A stretch of DNA of 64,000 nucleotides from Coxiella endosymbiont of Dermacentor marginatus (lineage in GTDB: Bacteria > Pseudomonadota > Gammaproteobacteria > Coxiellales > Coxiellaceae), in assembly GCF_907164955.1 (NCBI RefSeq), contig NZ_OU015521.1, forward strand, positions 496,001 to 560,000, in the 5' to 3' direction. Position numbers and translations under genes: made by a program. The notes under the pieces were generated by a model, which worked only from the letters and a program-made list of their open reading frames with translations, searched no databases and was not told the DNA's origin. Positions 1 through 10,065 of the stretch are shown in pieces (the first letter of the stretch is position 1; each line of letters opens with the position of its first letter).

Positions 1-295
1 TACCGTTGTTGTAATGACAGGAAAAGATAAAGGTCGTCAAGGTAAAGTACTAAAGGTTTTATCTAATGGGCGGGTATTGGTTGAAGGCGTTAATCTAGTT
101 AAAAAACATGTAAGGCCTAATCCCAATAAAAATGAACAGGGAGGGATATTAGAAAGAGAATCAGGGATTCATGTGTCTAATGTCGCTATTTATAATCCTA
201 CCACTAAAAAACTGGATCGCGTGAGAATTAAAGTACTTGAGAATGGATTGAAAGTTCGAATATTTGCATCAAATTTCGAACTGATTGATGTATAA
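1..295 (+). CDS. rplX: 50S ribosomal protein L24 (5' end cut by window)
   Basis: L24 is an assembly-initiator protein of the large subunit that binds 23S rRNA. The reading frame is already open at base 2 (TVVV before [12 protein letters not shown]), so the true start lies upstream of the window. The ATG at 14 is internal: family members have the KOW-type ITGKDKGKxGKV segment about ten residues after the start. The C-terminal part is complete and ends at 295. It is the first visible gene of the spc operon, 9 bases before rplE. Confidence is high because of the KOW motif and the conserved neighbours. Confidence 0.96.
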   Translation, partial: TVVVMTGKDKGRQGKVLKVLSNGRVLVEGVNLVKKHVRPNPNKNEQGGILERESGIHVSNVAIYNPTTKKLDRVRIKVLENGLKVRIFASNFELIDV

Positions 296-304
296 GGAAA
301 AAAT

Positions 305-847
305 ATGGTAGAACTACAGGAACTCTACAAAAAAGTGATTATCCCAAATTTGCAAAAAGAATTTGGTTTTAAATCTATGATGGCCGTTCCACGTATTGAG
401 AAAATTACTTTAAATATAGGTACCGGTGAAGCCGTAGCTGATAAAAAAGTAATTGAACATGCTATGGGCGACATGATGAGAATTTCAGGTCAGAAACCCA
501 TTATTACTTATGTGCGTAAATCGGAGGCTGGTTTTAAAATTCGTACTGGGTGGCCTATTGGCTGTAAGGTAACCTTGCGCCGGAAACGCATGTATGAATT
601 TTTGAAACGATTAATTTCGATTGCAATACCTCGTATTCGGGATTTTCGAGGTTTTAACGCTAAATCTTTTGACGGACGAGGTAACTTTAGTTTAGGAATT
701 CAAGAACAAATTGTTTTTCCAGAAATTCAATACGATAGAGTCGATGCTATTCGTGGGATGGATATTACTATTACCACTACAGCAAGAACTAATGAAGAAG
801 GAAAAGCTTTATTAAAAGCTTTTAGTTTCCCATTAAAAGATTTATAA
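305..847 (+). CDS. rplE: 50S ribosomal protein L5
   Basis: L5 binds 5S rRNA in the central protuberance and contacts the P-site tRNA. The 180-residue product has the usual bacterial length and shows family segments such as [11 protein letters not shown] near residue 30 and [11 protein letters not shown] near residue 135. The ATG at 305 follows an AAGGAAA Shine-Dalgarno-like run. It lies between rplX and rpsN, as in all spc operons, and is co-transcribed with them. No damage is visible. Confidence 0.97.
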   Translation: MVELQELYKKVIIPNLQKEFGFKSMMAVPRIEKITLNIGTGEAVADKKVIEHAMGDMMRISGQKPIITYVRKSEAGFKIRTGWPIGCKVTLRRKRMYEFLKRLISIAIPRIRDFRGFNAKSFDGRGNFSLGIQEQIVFPEIQYDRVDAIRGMDITITTTARTNEEGKALLKAFSFPLKDL

Positions 848-874
848 AAACCAAAAGAGGTTATAATAAGAGCT

Positions 875-1174
875 ATGGCAAAATTAAGTGTCATCGAACG
901 AAATAAAAGACGTATTCAACAATCTCAAAAGGCGCGAAAAAGACGTTTTGAATTAAAGCAAATCTTTAAAAAAGGTACTCCTGAAGATCAAGAGTTAGCT
1001 CTACTAAAATTACAAAAAAGTCCTCGAAATGAGTCAACAGTTCGAGTGAGACACCGATGTCGAACATGTGGTCGTCCTTGTGGCACACTTAAAAAATTTG
1101 GGTTGTGTCGAATTCACTTGCGGGAAGCTGCGATGAGGGGCGATGTGCCCGGATTAAAAAAAGCGAGTTGGTAA
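875..1174 (+). CDS. rpsN: 30S ribosomal protein S14, long form with four zinc-type ligands
   Basis: S14 helps assemble the 30S head. At 99 residues it is the long form, which in most gammaproteobacteria lacks zinc ligands. Here the C-terminal half reads CRTCGRPCG...GLCRIH, giving CxxC, twelve residues, then CxxH. This arrangement could still hold a zinc ion with histidine as fourth ligand. The C-terminal [17 protein letters not shown] is canonical. The start at ATG 875 follows an AGAGG run. It is encoded 3 bases before rpsH in the spc operon. Confidence 0.96.
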   Translation: MAKLSVIERNKRRIQQSQKARKRRFELKQIFKKGTPEDQELALLKLQKSPRNESTVRVRHRCRTCGRPCGTLKKFGLCRIHLREAAMRGDVPGLKKASW

Positions 1175-1177
1175 TTT

Positions 1178-1570
1178 ATGATGCAAGATCCTATATCCGA
1201 TATGTTAACGCGTATTCGCAATGCGCAAGCAGTGGCAAAAAAAGAAGTTGTTATACCTTCATCAAAATTAAAATTAAGCATTACAAAAGTGTTAAAGAAG
1301 GAAGGTTATATTATTGATTATCGTGAAGAAAACAACATAACCAAAAATCAATTAGTAATTATCTTGAAATATCATGAAGCAAGGCCTGTTATTTCAACTC
1401 TAAAACGTGTTAGCGGTCCTTCTTTGCGTGTATACAAAGGTAAGAATAAACTACCTAAAATAAATAATGGCTTAGGTGTTGTCATTGTTTCGACTTCAAA
1501 GGGTGTAATGTCTGGTCGGCAGGCACGACATTATGGTGAAGGTGGGGAAATCATCTGCTACGTTAGCTAG
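1178..1570 (+). CDS. rpsH: 30S ribosomal protein S8
   Basis: S8 binds the central domain of 16S rRNA; in enterobacteria it also represses the spc operon by binding its own mRNA. The 130-residue product starts [17 protein letters not shown] and ends with the [17 protein letters not shown] tail typical of S8 (GGEIxCxV). Two ATG codons stand in tandem at 1178 and 1181; either would give a normal protein. Its gene lies 3 bases after rpsN and just before rplF. Confidence 0.97.
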   Translation: MMQDPISDMLTRIRNAQAVAKKEVVIPSSKLKLSITKVLKKEGYIIDYREENNITKNQLVIILKYHEARPVISTLKRVSGPSLRVYKGKNKLPKINNGLGVVIVSTSKGVMSGRQARHYGEGGEIICYVS

Positions 1571-1583
1571 GAAAGAAAACATT

Positions 1584-2120
1584 ATGATAAGTCGTGTGGT
1601 AAAAAATCCAATTAAGATCCCATCTGGTGTTGATGTTAAAGTCCATGGTCGATTCGTAACGGTGAAAGGTAAATTCGGTGAACTTACTCAAATAATGCAT
1701 GACGTCGTTAAAGTTACACAAGAGGGTAATAAACTCCAAATAATGTCAGAAAATGATTTGCCGGAGTCAAATGCGTTAGTAGGAACAACTCATGCTGTAA
1801 CTCAAAACATGGTGCGTGGTGTTCATGAAGGATTTCAACGAAAATTAGTAATAGTAGGAGTTGGTTATCGTGCGAAGGCTCAAGGAAAAACGTTAAATTT
1901 AACAATCGGATTTTCACATCCAGTGGAAATTGAAATTCCAGAGGGTATTACTGTAGAAACTCCTAGTACAACTGAGATCATTGTCAAGGGTGCTGATCGG
2001 CAATTAGTTTGCCAAGTGGCAGCAAATATTCGTGCAACCCGGCCACCTGAGCCTTATAAAGGTAAAGGTATTCGTTATGATGATGAAAATGTAGTTCGTA
2101 AAGAGGCTAAAAAGAAATGA
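1584..2120 (+). CDS. rplF: 50S ribosomal protein L6
   Basis: L6 sits near the factor-binding centre of the large subunit. The open frame extends back to 1533, but the ATG at 1584 gives the canonical [16 protein letters not shown] start and a normal 178-residue length; the longer form would overlap rpsH. The two L6 repeats and the C-terminal segment [13 protein letters not shown] near residue 155 are present. The stop codon overlaps the rplR start in an ATGA junction, implying translational coupling. Confidence 0.96.
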   Translation: MISRVVKNPIKIPSGVDVKVHGRFVTVKGKFGELTQIMHDVVKVTQEGNKLQIMSENDLPESNALVGTTHAVTQNMVRGVHEGFQRKLVIVGVGYRAKAQGKTLNLTIGFSHPVEIEIPEGITVETPSTTEIIVKGADRQLVCQVAANIRATRPPEPYKGKGIRYDDENVVRKEAKKK

Positions 2121-2470
2121 TGGATAAACGAAAAAAACAACTTAGACGTGTACGTCGAACGCGATCAAAAATTAAGGCATTAGGTATGACACGATTATGT
2201 GTTCACCGCTCGCTCAATCATATTTATGTTCAGCTAATTTCTTCTGATGCAAAAATATTAGCTACCGCATCAACTTTGGAAAAAGAGGTAAGAAGTCAAT
2301 TAAGGCATGGGGGCAATATTTCGGCAGCTGAGGTAGTGGGTGAGCTTATTGCGGAACGTGCGAAAAAATCAGGAGTTATAAAAGTAGCTTTTGATCGAAG
2401 TGGTTATAAATACCACGGACGTGTACAAGCATTAGCGGAAGCAGCACGTAAAGGTGGAATTGAATTTTAA
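2117..2470 (+). CDS. rplR: 50S ribosomal protein L18
   Basis: L18 binds 5S rRNA together with L5. The 117-residue product is basic at its N-terminus ([16 protein letters not shown]) and carries the family signature [15 protein letters not shown] followed by the C-terminal [20 protein letters not shown]. The start overlaps the rplF stop by four bases; an ATG three bases later is an equally good alternative. Part of the spc operon, directly before rpsE. Confidence 0.97.
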   Translation: MMDKRKKQLRRVRRTRSKIKALGMTRLCVHRSLNHIYVQLISSDAKILATASTLEKEVRSQLRHGGNISAAEVVGELIAERAKKSGVIKVAFDRSGYKYHGRVQALAEAARKGGIEF

Positions 2471-2482
2471 TAAGGTACATTT

Positions 2483-2992
2483 ATGCGTGAATTGGGTACT
2501 GATACGAAAACCGATGGTAACCAGGATAAACTGGTTTATGTTCGACGTACAGCGAAAGTTGTAAAGGGTGGACGCGTGTTTGGTTTTTCCGCATTGGTCG
2601 TTGCGGGAGATGGTGAAGGTAAGGTAGGTTTTGGTTTAGGAAAAGCGCGTGAAGTCCCGGCTGCCATAAAAAAGGCTACGGAAGACGCGCGCCGTAATAT
2701 GATTTCTGTGCCTTTAGATGGGAAAAACACATTAAGTCATCCAGTGAAAGCCACTCATGCATCTTCAACTGTATTGATATTGCCTGCTTCAAAGGGAACT
2801 GGAGTGATTGCTGGAAATGCGATGCGAGCAGTGTTTGAAGTTATGGGTATTCAAAATATTTTAGCGAAGTGTATCGGCTCTTCTAATCCAATCAATGTAG
2901 TTCGAGCTACCTTCAAAGCACTTAAAAACATGGAAACACCTGATTCTGTGGCTGCAAAACGTGGAAAATCTATTAAAGAAATTTTGGGATAA
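2483..2992 (+). CDS. rpsE: 30S ribosomal protein S5
   Basis: S5 acts in translational accuracy and 30S assembly. The 169-residue protein contains the S5 double-stranded RNA-binding signature ([18 protein letters not shown], around residues 27-45) and the C-terminal domain with [19 protein letters not shown]. It starts at ATG 2483 after a weak AAGG run. Its place between rplR and rpmD is the standard spc order. Confidence 0.97.
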   Translation: MRELGTDTKTDGNQDKLVYVRRTAKVVKGGRVFGFSALVVAGDGEGKVGFGLGKAREVPAAIKKATEDARRNMISVPLDGKNTLSHPVKATHASSTVLILPASKGTGVIAGNAMRAVFEVMGIQNILAKCIGSSNPINVVRATFKALKNMETPDSVAAKRGKSIKEILG

Positions 2993-2997
2993 AATTA

Positions 2998-3186
2998 ATG
3001 AAACAATTAAAAAAAGTTCGTGTAACCTTAATAGGAAGTAAATATGGACGCAAACCCGGACATCGTGAGTCTATAGAAGGCTTGGGATTACGACGAATTA
3101 ATCAGACGGTTGAAGTTATTGATACACCCGCTAATCGAGGGATGATTAATAAGGTCTTTTATTTGCTAAAGATTGAGGAAGTTTGA
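2998..3186 (+). CDS. rpmD: 50S ribosomal protein L30
   Basis: L30 is a small peripheral large-subunit protein. The 62-residue product has the family core [20 protein letters not shown], then [12 protein letters not shown], and [13 protein letters not shown] at the end. The gene lies 5 bases after rpsE and one base before the likely rplO ATG. Confidence 0.96.
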   Translation: MKQLKKVRVTLIGSKYGRKPGHRESIEGLGLRRINQTVEVIDTPANRGMINKVFYLLKIEEV

Positions 3187-3187
3187 A

Positions 3188-3619
3188 ATGAGGCTGAATG
3201 TTCTACAACCTAATCAAAAGGCAAAAAAAAATAAAACGCGAGTAGGTCGTGGGATTGGCAGTGGAAAAGGAAAAACTTGTGGCCGCGGACATAAGGGACA
3301 GCATTCTCGCTCAGGCGGCTATCATAAAGTTGGCTTCGAAGGTGGACAAATGCCTCTAAAACGTCGGGTCCCAAAATTTGGCTTCACATCAAGAAAGAAG
3401 TTATTTTCTGCAGAAGTGCGCTTACACGAATTAAATAAGATTTCTGATGGTGATGTAGTTAATATCGATACTCTGAAAGCAGCTAACATTATTGGTTGTC
3501 ATATTAAGTATGTTAAAATATTTGCTTCAGGCAAATTAGAAAAACCTGTGACAATTTTAGGTCTGCAAGTAACTAAAAGCGTCAAGTCCGCTGTAGAAGC
3601 AGTAGGCGGTAAGGTTTAA
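3188..3619 (+). CDS. rplO: 50S ribosomal protein L15
   Basis: L15 is a late-assembly large-subunit protein. The frame is open from a TTG at 3173, but the ATG at 3188 gives [20 protein letters not shown] and 143 residues, the normal family form. The glycine- and arginine-rich N-terminal extension ([20 protein letters not shown]) that threads into rRNA is clear. The TAA stop shares a base with the secY ATG, so translation is probably coupled. Confidence 0.96.
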   Translation: MRLNVLQPNQKAKKNKTRVGRGIGSGKGKTCGRGHKGQHSRSGGYHKVGFEGGQMPLKRRVPKFGFTSRKKLFSAEVRLHELNKISDGDVVNIDTLKAANIIGCHIKYVKIFASGKLEKPVTILGLQVTKSVKSAVEAVGGKV

Positions 3620-4959
3620 TGGCTAAAACCAAGTTCGGTGCACCCTTGTTACAAGGTAGTGGACTTAGTGAATTAAAACGGCGTTTATTGTTCGTCCTAA
3701 TCGGCATTATGATATACCGATTAGGAACTTATATACCTGTCCCTGGTCTCGATCCTGCTCGTCTAGAAGCGCTTTTTCACCAACATGAATTAGGCTTTCT
3801 AGGAATGTTTAATATGTTCTCCGGTGGTGCTTTAAGTCGGATGACGATTTTTGCGTTAGGGGTAATACCGTATATTTCCTCTTCTATCATTATTCAAATG
3901 TACAGCCAAATTTCTTCTAAAATGCAGGCTCTTCGAAAAGAAGGGGAAGCAGGTCGTCGAAAGATCAATCAGTATACGCGGTATGGAACTGTTATATTGT
4001 CCTTACCACAATCAATTTTTATGGCCAAGTGGCTTGCTAACAGCGGCACTGTACTTACCTTAATTAGACCAAATTTTAGTTTCTATTTTACAGCTGTTAT
4101 TACGCTCGTAACAGGTACTATTTTTCTAATGTGGTTAGGTGAACAAATGACGGAACGAGGTATTGGTAATGGAACTTCTTTAATTATTTTTGCTAGTATT
4201 ACTTCAAGGTTCCCTACAGCAATCAGCCAAGTATTTACACAAGTACATCAAGGCCAAATGTCTGTGTTGACTTTATTACTTTTGATGACAGTAGTAATTG
4301 CAATTACTTTGGTGGTTGTCTTATTTGAACGAGCTCAACGTCGAATTACTATTAGTTATGCTAAACGGCAGCAAGGAAGAAAGTTATATGTGGCTCAAAG
4401 CAGTCATCTTCCATTAAAAATTAATATGGCTGGGGTGATCCCAGTAATTTTCGCTCAAAGTATTATTTTATTTTCAGGAGCCGCAGCTAAATTTATGGCT
4501 TCGATTCGAGGATTAGAATGGCTGAATAATGTTTCTTTAGTGCTTTCAAATGGTCAGCCGGCTTATATTGTGGTTTTTTCTATATCGGTAATCTTTTTTA
4601 GTTTTTTCTATACAACTTTAGTTTTTAATCCTAAAGAAACAGCTGAAAATTTAAAAAAATCTGGGGCATTTATTCCTGGTATTCGCCCAGGCGAGCAAAC
4701 AGCGAATTATATTAACAAGGTAATGGCCAGATTAATTTTAGTGGGTTCTATTTATCTTACTTTAGTAGCTTTGCTACCTCAATTTTTGATTTTAACATGG
4801 AATGTTCCTTTTTATTTTGGAGGCACTTCTTTGTTGATTGTAGTGGTGGTTGTTATGGATTTCATGACGCAAGTGCAAGCTCATTTAATGAGTTATCAAT
4901 ATGAATCTTTAATGAAAAAATCAAGTATGAAAGGCTCAAAATTTGGGCTTATTCGGTAA
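3619..4959 (+). CDS. secY: Preprotein translocase subunit SecY
   Basis: SecY forms the protein-conducting channel of the inner membrane with SecE and SecG. The 446-residue protein has the expected length and about ten hydrophobic segments. Conserved parts include [20 protein letters not shown] (first membrane segment), the [10 protein letters not shown] plug region near residue 65, and the cytoplasmic loop ending [20 protein letters not shown] near 255. [15 protein letters not shown] near 350 is the C5 loop. Its start overlaps rplO by one base, the standard position at the end of the spc operon. Confidence 0.97.
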   Translation: MAKTKFGAPLLQGSGLSELKRRLLFVLIGIMIYRLGTYIPVPGLDPARLEALFHQHELGFLGMFNMFSGGALSRMTIFALGVIPYISSSIIIQMYSQISSKMQALRKEGEAGRRKINQYTRYGTVILSLPQSIFMAKWLANSGTVLTLIRPNFSFYFTAVITLVTGTIFLMWLGEQMTERGIGNGTSLIIFASITSRFPTAISQVFTQVHQGQMSVLTLLLLMTVVIAITLVVVLFERAQRRITISYAKRQQGRKLYVAQSSHLPLKINMAGVIPVIFAQSIILFSGAAAKFMASIRGLEWLNNVSLVLSNGQPAYIVVFSISVIFFSFFYTTLVFNPKETAENLKKSGAFIPGIRPGEQTANYINKVMARLILVGSIYLTLVALLPQFLILTWNVPFYFGGTSLLIVVVVVMDFMTQVQAHLMSYQYESLMKKSSMKGSKFGLIR

Positions 4960-4976
4960 TGAGGAAGGATAATGGG

Positions 4977-5099
4977 ATGAAAGTAAGAGCATCTGTAAAA
5001 CGAATTTGTCAAAATTGTAAAATAGTTAGACGGGAAGGTGTTGTACGAGTAATTTGCAGTAACGCTCGGCATAAGCAAAGACAAAAAAGTAGAAAGTAA
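4977..5099 (+). CDS. rpmJ: 50S ribosomal protein L36
   Basis: This 40-codon gene is too short for many ORF finders. It encodes [14 protein letters not shown]...[14 protein letters not shown], with the three cysteines and one histidine of the zinc-binding L36 form (CxxC, then C and H spaced by about four). It follows secY by 17 bases with a GAGGAAGGA Shine-Dalgarno run in the gap. This is the normal last gene of the spc operon. Length and motif leave little doubt. Confidence 0.95.
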   Translation: MKVRASVKRICQNCKIVRREGVVRVICSNARHKQRQKSRK

Positions 5100-5167
5100 G
5101 GATACATATTAGTAGTTCCATTCAATCAGAATAAAAATGGTGAAGTGACAAGTTGGAAATCGCTAGG

Positions 5168-5238
5168 AGTGCTAGATAGATCTCTAGTGAGAGGGCATGC
5201 TAGCACTGTTTCTATGATCCCTTGATTTATCGAGGGAT
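5168..5238 (+). promoter_or_regulatory. Two stem-loops in the leader between rpmJ and rpsM
   Basis: The 204-base gap between rpmJ and rpsM holds two stem-loops. The first pairs AGTGCTAG (5168-5175) with CTAGCACT (5200-5207). The second pairs ATCCCTTGA (5217-5225) with TCGAGGGAT (5230-5238) around a 4-base loop with one G-T wobble. In many bacteria S4 represses the alpha operon by binding a structured leader before rpsM. These hairpins could be that site or a partial terminator or attenuator between the spc and alpha operons. No T-run follows them. The regulatory role is inferred from position only. Confidence 0.4.
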
Positions 5239-5303
5239 GGGGATTATAGTTGTAGTTTTCAGTAAATTTTTGGTGAATTATTGATAAGTCGGAGTAAATA
5301 CAA

Positions 5304-5663
5304 ATGGTAGCTCGCATCACAGGCGTTAATATTCCAATGCAAAAACACGTACGAGTAGCGCTTCAAGCAATTTACGGTATAGGTAATTCTCGTGCAATAA
5401 AAATTTGCAAAGCAGCAAAAATTGCTCCTACTTCTAAAATGCAGAACTTGTCAGAGGTTGAGCTTGATGCTTTACGAAATGAAGTTAGCAAGTTCACAGT
5501 AGAAGGGGACTTAAGACGTGAACGTTCTACAGATATCAAACGGAAGATGGATTTAGCTACTTATCAAGGTATCCGTCACCGCCGCGGGCTTCCAGTCCGT
5601 GGTCAACGAACCTGCACTAACGCTCGTACACGCAAGGGTAAACGCAAGTCTATACGAACTTGA
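5304..5663 (+). CDS. rpsM: 30S ribosomal protein S13
   Basis: S13 lies in the 30S head and contacts the P-site tRNA and the large subunit. The 119-residue product begins [20 protein letters not shown] and ends with the basic tail [20 protein letters not shown]. The helix-two-turn-helix region [15 protein letters not shown] is present. It is the first gene of the alpha operon, preceded by about 200 bases of structured leader instead of the tight spacing seen elsewhere in the cluster. Confidence 0.97.
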   Translation: MVARITGVNIPMQKHVRVALQAIYGIGNSRAIKICKAAKIAPTSKMQNLSEVELDALRNEVSKFTVEGDLRRERSTDIKRKMDLATYQGIRHRRGLPVRGQRTCTNARTRKGKRKSIRT

Positions 5664-5684
5664 TAAAAAGAAAAAGGTTGTTTC

Positions 5685-6056
5685 ATGTCAAAAAAACGTT
5701 TTCGAAAGGTTACTGAGGGTATTGCCCACATCAATGCAACATTTAATAACACAAAAATATGTATTTCTGATCCTCATGGGAATGTATTGTGTTTTCGGTC
5801 AGTTGGTGGATCTGGGTTTAAGGGTTCTCGTAAAGGCACTCCCTATGGTGCGCAATTAGCTGCTGAGGGAGTGGGCGAAAGAGCCATTCAAGATTTTGGT
5901 ATGGAAGCTGTTTCCGTATGTGTTAAAGGTCCAGGTGCAGGACGTGATTCTGCTATTCGTGGATTGCGTGCCGCAGGTTTAAAAATTATTAGTCTAGAAG
6001 ATCGCACAGCATTGCCACATAATGGCTGTCGGCCACGTAAGAAACGACGAGTTTAG
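5685..6056 (+). CDS. rpsK: 30S ribosomal protein S11
   Basis: S11 forms the platform of the 30S subunit with S6, S18 and S21. The 123-residue protein has [19 protein letters not shown], the [16 protein letters not shown] segment and the C-terminal [18 protein letters not shown] signature. It is encoded 21 bases after rpsM and 14 before rpsD, as usual in the alpha operon. Confidence 0.97.
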   Translation: MSKKRFRKVTEGIAHINATFNNTKICISDPHGNVLCFRSVGGSGFKGSRKGTPYGAQLAAEGVGERAIQDFGMEAVSVCVKGPGAGRDSAIRGLRAAGLKIISLEDRTALPHNGCRPRKKRRV

Positions 6057-6070
6057 GAGATGATTAAGCA

Positions 6071-6691
6071 ATGGCAAGGTATTTAGGCCCAAAATGTCGA
6101 TTATCACGACGTGAAAAAACTGATTTGCAACTAAAAAGTGGTATTCGGACCATTGATTCGAAGTGCAATATTGAACGTGTTTCTGGTATGCACTGGCAAC
6201 GTCGTGGTCGAACCACGGACTATGGTGTCCAATTGCGGATGAAACAGATGGTTAAACGTTATTACGACATTTTAGAAAAGCAATTTCGTAATTATTATCG
6301 GAAAGCTGATAGACTAAAAGGATCAACTGGAGAAAATTTATTAAGCTTATTAGAAGGACGATTGGATAATGTGGTTTATCGAATAGGATTTTCAGCTACC
6401 AGAGCAGAAGCGAGGCAGCTTGTAAGTCATAAAGCGATCCTCGTTAACGAGAAAGTAGTTAATATTCCTTCTTATCAAGTAAAACCTGGGGATCTGATTA
6501 AAGTTCATAGACAAGCAAGGGGGCAATTCCGAATCAGAGGCGCATTAGAACTAGCACAACAACGCGAATCGGTTTCTTGGATTGAAGTGGACACAAAAAA
6601 AATGCTAGGTACACTCAAGAATCAACCAGACGTAGCAGAATTACCTGCTGAATTTAAAATTAACCTCGTTGTTGAACTCTATTCGAAGTAA
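6071..6691 (+). CDS. rpsD: 30S ribosomal protein S4
   Basis: S4 nucleates 16S rRNA folding and, in enterobacteria, represses the alpha operon at the translational level. The 206-residue protein has the S4 N-terminal region ([15 protein letters not shown]) and the S4 RNA-binding domain around residues 95-155 ([40 protein letters not shown]). It would be the natural ligand for the leader hairpins upstream of rpsM. Intact. Confidence 0.97.
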   Translation: MARYLGPKCRLSRREKTDLQLKSGIRTIDSKCNIERVSGMHWQRRGRTTDYGVQLRMKQMVKRYYDILEKQFRNYYRKADRLKGSTGENLLSLLEGRLDNVVYRIGFSATRAEARQLVSHKAILVNEKVVNIPSYQVKPGDLIKVHRQARGQFRIRGALELAQQRESVSWIEVDTKKMLGTLKNQPDVAELPAEFKINLVVELYSK

Positions 6692-6703
6692 GGGAAATTA
6701 AAT

Positions 6704-7687
6704 ATGCAAGATCTTCTTAAATCATTTTTAACACCGAAAAACGTTCAGGTTCATTCTGTGTCACCTCATCGCTTTCGTATTGTGTTAGAGCCGTTAGAGC
6801 GTGGGTTTGGACACACCTTAGGAAATGCTCTGAGAAGAATTTTATTATCTTCTATGCCTGGAGCCGCTATTGTCGAAGCGCAAATAAAAGGTGTTTTGCA
6901 TGAATACACCTCTATTGAGGGTGTACGCGAAGATGTGGTGGGTATTATATTAAATCTAAAAGGAGTTGCTGTTAAGTTAGAGGGACGTAGTAAAGCTACT
7001 TTAACCCTAAATAAAAAAGGTCCAGGTATAGTCATAGCAGGAGATTTACAAACAGATCATGGTGTTAAGATCATCAACTCTGATCATGTCATTGCACATC
7101 TTACTAAGGATGGTGAAATTAACATGACGTTAAAGGCAGAAATGGGTCGAGGTTATGAACCTGCTAGTATACGTGCAGAGAAAGAAGAAAGTCGGTCGTT
7201 AGGTGTATTATTGATAGATGCTTCCTATAGTCCGGTACGACGTGTTTCTTATTCTGTAGAAAATACACGAGTAGAAAAGCGCATTGATTTAGATAAATTA
7301 ATCATCGATCTTGAAACTAATGGTACGCTCAATCCTGAAGGTGCTATTCGATTCGCAGCAACCATTTTACAATACCAATTAGCTACTTTTGTTGATTTAA
7401 AGCATGAGGAATACCGATCCTCTAGTAGAAAAGAGGATAAAATAGATCCCTTATTGCTCCGCTCTGTAGACGATTTAGAATTGACTGCGCGAGCTGCTAA
7501 TTGCTTGAAAGCAGAAAGTATTTATTATATTGGTGATTTAGTGCAGCGTTCTGAAAACGATTTGTTAAAGACGCCAAATTTGGGTAGAAAGTCTTTATTA
7601 GAAATTAAAAGCGTACTTTTACAAAAAGGATTAAGTCTTGGTATGCATATTGAAGGATGGTCTCCTGAAAATTTTTCGGAGAAGTAG
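6704..7687 (+). CDS. rpoA: RNA polymerase subunit alpha
   Basis: Alpha dimerises to start RNA polymerase assembly, and its C-terminal domain binds promoter UP elements and activators. At 327 residues it has the normal length. The N-terminal dimerisation domain shows [19 protein letters not shown] near residue 35. The C-terminal domain is intact ([19 protein letters not shown], then [16 protein letters not shown] near 290). The gene sits 13 bases after rpsD and 4 before rplQ. Confidence 0.98.
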   Translation: MQDLLKSFLTPKNVQVHSVSPHRFRIVLEPLERGFGHTLGNALRRILLSSMPGAAIVEAQIKGVLHEYTSIEGVREDVVGIILNLKGVAVKLEGRSKATLTLNKKGPGIVIAGDLQTDHGVKIINSDHVIAHLTKDGEINMTLKAEMGRGYEPASIRAEKEESRSLGVLLIDASYSPVRRVSYSVENTRVEKRIDLDKLIIDLETNGTLNPEGAIRFAATILQYQLATFVDLKHEEYRSSSRKEDKIDPLLLRSVDDLELTARAANCLKAESIYYIGDLVQRSENDLLKTPNLGRKSLLEIKSVLLQKGLSLGMHIEGWSPENFSEK

Positions 7688-7690
7688 ACG

Positions 7691-8071
7691 ATGTATCATC
7701 GTAAAAGTGGCAGACATTTCAATCGTCCTAGTGCACATCGAAAAGCGATGCTACAAAATATGTCTGTATCATTACTTAAATATGAGCTAATCAAAACTAC
7801 TCTACCAAAAGCAAAAGAATTGCGACGGATAGTTGAACCATTGATTACTTTAGCAAAAGAAGACAGTGTAGCTAATCGTCGCCTGGCCTTCAATCGTCTA
7901 CGTAACGATGAAGCTGTAATGAAGCTTTTTAAGGAAATTGCACCACGATGTAGAGAACGATCCGGTGGTTATTGTCGCGTATTAAAATGCGGTTTCCGTG
8001 CCGGAGATAATGCACCTATGGCAATTGTTGAATTAGTTGATCAAAAAGACAGCGCGAAAGAAGCAGTTTAA
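7691..8071 (+). CDS. rplQ: 50S ribosomal protein L17
   Basis: L17 is a large-subunit protein near the peptide exit. The 126-residue product starts [20 protein letters not shown], the family signature, and includes [15 protein letters not shown] near residue 35 and [16 protein letters not shown] near the end. It closes the alpha operon and is followed by a probable terminator hairpin. Confidence 0.97.
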   Translation: MYHRKSGRHFNRPSAHRKAMLQNMSVSLLKYELIKTTLPKAKELRRIVEPLITLAKEDSVANRRLAFNRLRNDEAVMKLFKEIAPRCRERSGGYCRVLKCGFRAGDNAPMAIVELVDQKDSAKEAV

Positions 8072-8074
8072 CTC

Positions 8075-8127
8075 AAGAAGCTATGATTTTCTCTTTCTGA
8101 TTCTTTGAAATATTAGCTTCTTTTTTT
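8075..8127 (+). terminator. Probable terminator of the alpha operon
   Basis: AAGAAGCTA at 8075-8083 is exactly complementary to TAGCTTCTT at 8114-8122, and the second arm runs into seven or more T residues. The loop is long (about 30 bases), so the hairpin is weaker than a textbook terminator. Its position just after the rplQ stop supports the call. Confidence 0.6.
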
Positions 8128-8164
8128 CATAGATTATCTTTGAATAAATGAAAGGAGAAACTTC

Positions 8165-9379
8165 ATGATTGTCGTACCAAAAATTCATGGTTTTATTTGT
8201 ACGACGGCTCATCCGGATGGATGCGAAAAACATGTAACAGAATGGATTGATTATGTCAAAAAACAGACGCATCTTTCTTATGGTCCTAAAAAAGTTTTGA
8301 TTATTGGTGCCTCTACTGGTTTTGGTCTTTCAAGTCGCATTGTAGCTGCTTTTGGTGCAAGGGCTAAAACGATAGGTGTTTTTTTTGAAAAGCCAGCTAG
8401 TGAAAAACGAACCGCTTCTCCAGGATGGTATAATACAGCAGCCTTTGAAAAAGCTGCCTACAAGTCAGGGTTGTATGCTAAAAGCATTAATGGTGATGCA
8501 TTTTCAGATGAAATAAAACAAAAAACTATTGAATTAATTAAACAAGATTGGCAAGGCGGAGTTGATTTAGTCATTTATAGTATCGCTGCTCCGCGTCGTA
8601 TTCACCCTAAAACTGGAAAAATTTTTAATTCCGTATTAAAGCCTATTGGCCAATCTTATCGAAATAAGACGGTAAATATTATGACAGGTGAAGTAAGTGA
8701 GGTGACAATTAATTCTGCAACTGAAAAAGAAATTCAGAACACAAAAGCAGTTATGGGCGGCGATGATTGGGCTTTATGGATAACTTCTTTGTTGGACAAT
8801 AATTGTTTGACAAAAAAAACTGAAACAGTTGCCTTTACATATATTGGCTCTGAACTAACCCACGCGATTTACCGTAATGGCACCATTGGAAGAGCAAAAT
8901 TGCATTTAGAAGAAACAGCCAAAAAATTAGACTCTCTTTTAAAATCGGAATTAAAAGGACAAGCTATTGTTTCTGTGAATAAAGCATTAGTAACACAAGC
9001 CAGCGTTGCTATACCTATTGTTCCCCTTTACATCTCATTGCTTTATAAAGTCATGAAGGAAAAAAATCTGCATGAAGGTTGTATTGAGCAGATGTGGCGG
9101 TTATTTAACGATCACTTATATTGTAATCGTGATTTTCCCATGGATGAAAAAGGTCGTATCCGAATTGATAATTTAGAAATGCGCGATGATGTTCAGGCTG
9201 AAGTAAAAAAATTATGGAAATCCATCAATAGCGAGAACGCTAACCAAATATCTGATATTACTGGTTATCGTAGAGATTTCTACAAACTATTTGGTTTTGG
9301 TTTAAGTGATGTCAATTATAAACAGGATATAGGTATCAATGTTTCTATTCTTTCTATTAAAGATGAAGAACGTAGTTAG
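8165..9379 (+). CDS. fabV: Trans-2-enoyl-CoA/ACP reductase, FabV type
   Basis: FabV catalyses the last, NADH-dependent step of fatty-acid elongation and is the triclosan-insensitive alternative to FabI. The 404-residue protein has the N-terminal IxPKIxGFICTTAHPxGCE segment, an extended nucleotide-binding motif (VLIIGASTGFGLSSRI, about residues 40-55) and VDLVIYSIAAPRR near 140. Its catalytic YRNGTIGRAK, a Tyr-x8-Lys pair, is near residue 240. ATG 8165 follows GAAAGGAG. It is monocistronic between the alpha operon terminator and convergent ssb. Whether another enoyl reductase exists cannot be seen here. Confidence 0.95.
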   Translation: MIVVPKIHGFICTTAHPDGCEKHVTEWIDYVKKQTHLSYGPKKVLIIGASTGFGLSSRIVAAFGARAKTIGVFFEKPASEKRTASPGWYNTAAFEKAAYKSGLYAKSINGDAFSDEIKQKTIELIKQDWQGGVDLVIYSIAAPRRIHPKTGKIFNSVLKPIGQSYRNKTVNIMTGEVSEVTINSATEKEIQNTKAVMGGDDWALWITSLLDNNCLTKKTETVAFTYIGSELTHAIYRNGTIGRAKLHLEETAKKLDSLLKSELKGQAIVSVNKALVTQASVAIPIVPLYISLLYKVMKEKNLHEGCIEQMWRLFNDHLYCNRDFPMDEKGRIRIDNLEMRDDVQAEVKKLWKSINSENANQISDITGYRRDFYKLFGFGLSDVNYKQDIGINVSILSIKDEERS

Positions 9380-9420
9380 AGACCTATATCTTGCTTTTAT
9401 AAGATTTAATCCATACTAAG

Positions 9421-9439
9421 GCTCTATTAAAAATAGGGC
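9421..9439. terminator. Possible bidirectional terminator between fabV and ssb
   Basis: GCTCTATT at 9421-9428 pairs with AATAGGGC at 9432-9439 (one G-T pair) around a 3-base loop. It lies between the convergent fabV and ssb genes. T-rich sequence follows only after a gap on the plus strand, so terminator activity is uncertain. Confidence 0.35.
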
Positions 9440-9548
9440 TCTGATGTATTTATATATTTTTTCGGTATTCAGTTCAAAAAAAATATTTATTGGCATAATC
9501 TGAATCTGTATTACCATCTTGGAATGAAGTTATCAGAAAAATTGTATT

Positions 9549-10016
9549 TTAGAAGGGAATATCATCTTCAAGTTCAGAGCAGGGACTATCTTCGTTAGGT
9601 ATAGCTGTTTGATTTCCTATCGGATTCACTTGTTTATAAGAAGAGCTGCCTTCTTGATTTTCATGGCTACTACTGCTACTTCGGCTATCAAGCATGTGCA
9701 TTTCACTTGCGATAATTTCTGTGGTGTAACGATCAGCACCATTCTTATCTTGCCATTTACGCGTTCGTAAACTTCCTTCAATATACACTTTTGACCCCTT
9801 ACGCAAATACTCTCCTACAATTTCAGCTAAACGGTTAAAGAATGCAATACGATGCCATTCCGTTCGCTCTTGTAATTCACCTGTTTGTCTATCACGCCAG
9901 GTTGTACTCGTAGCCAACGTTACATTCGCGATAGCGTTTCCATTTGGTGTATAACGTACTTCGGGGTCTTGGCCTAAATTTCCAATTAAAATAACTTTAT
10001 TTACACCTCTAGCCAT
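9549..10016 (-). CDS. ssb: Single-stranded DNA-binding protein
   Basis: SSB coats single-stranded DNA in replication, recombination and repair. The 155-residue protein has the OB-fold N-terminus ([22 protein letters not shown]), the [21 protein letters not shown] core and a low-complexity serine-rich linker. It ends in the acidic tip DDIPF, which recruits partner proteins. It lies downstream of, and in the same direction as, the YajR-type transporter, a pairing also seen in pseudomonads. Confidence 0.97.
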   Translation of the reverse strand: MARGVNKVILIGNLGQDPEVRYTPNGNAIANVTLATSTTWRDRQTGELQERTEWHRIAFFNRLAEIVGEYLRKGSKVYIEGSLRTRKWQDKNGADRYTTEIIASEMHMLDSRSSSSSHENQEGSSSYKQVNPIGNQTAIPNEDSPCSELEDDIPF

Positions 10017-10065
10017 TATAAAAATCTCCTAAGTTCTCAAGTCTCAACAAGTGTTATATTGATTT

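Noticed and set aside
1533-1583. Extended N-terminus for L6
   Set aside because: The extra 17 codons overlap rpsH and are not part of L6; ATG 1584 gives the canonical start and length.
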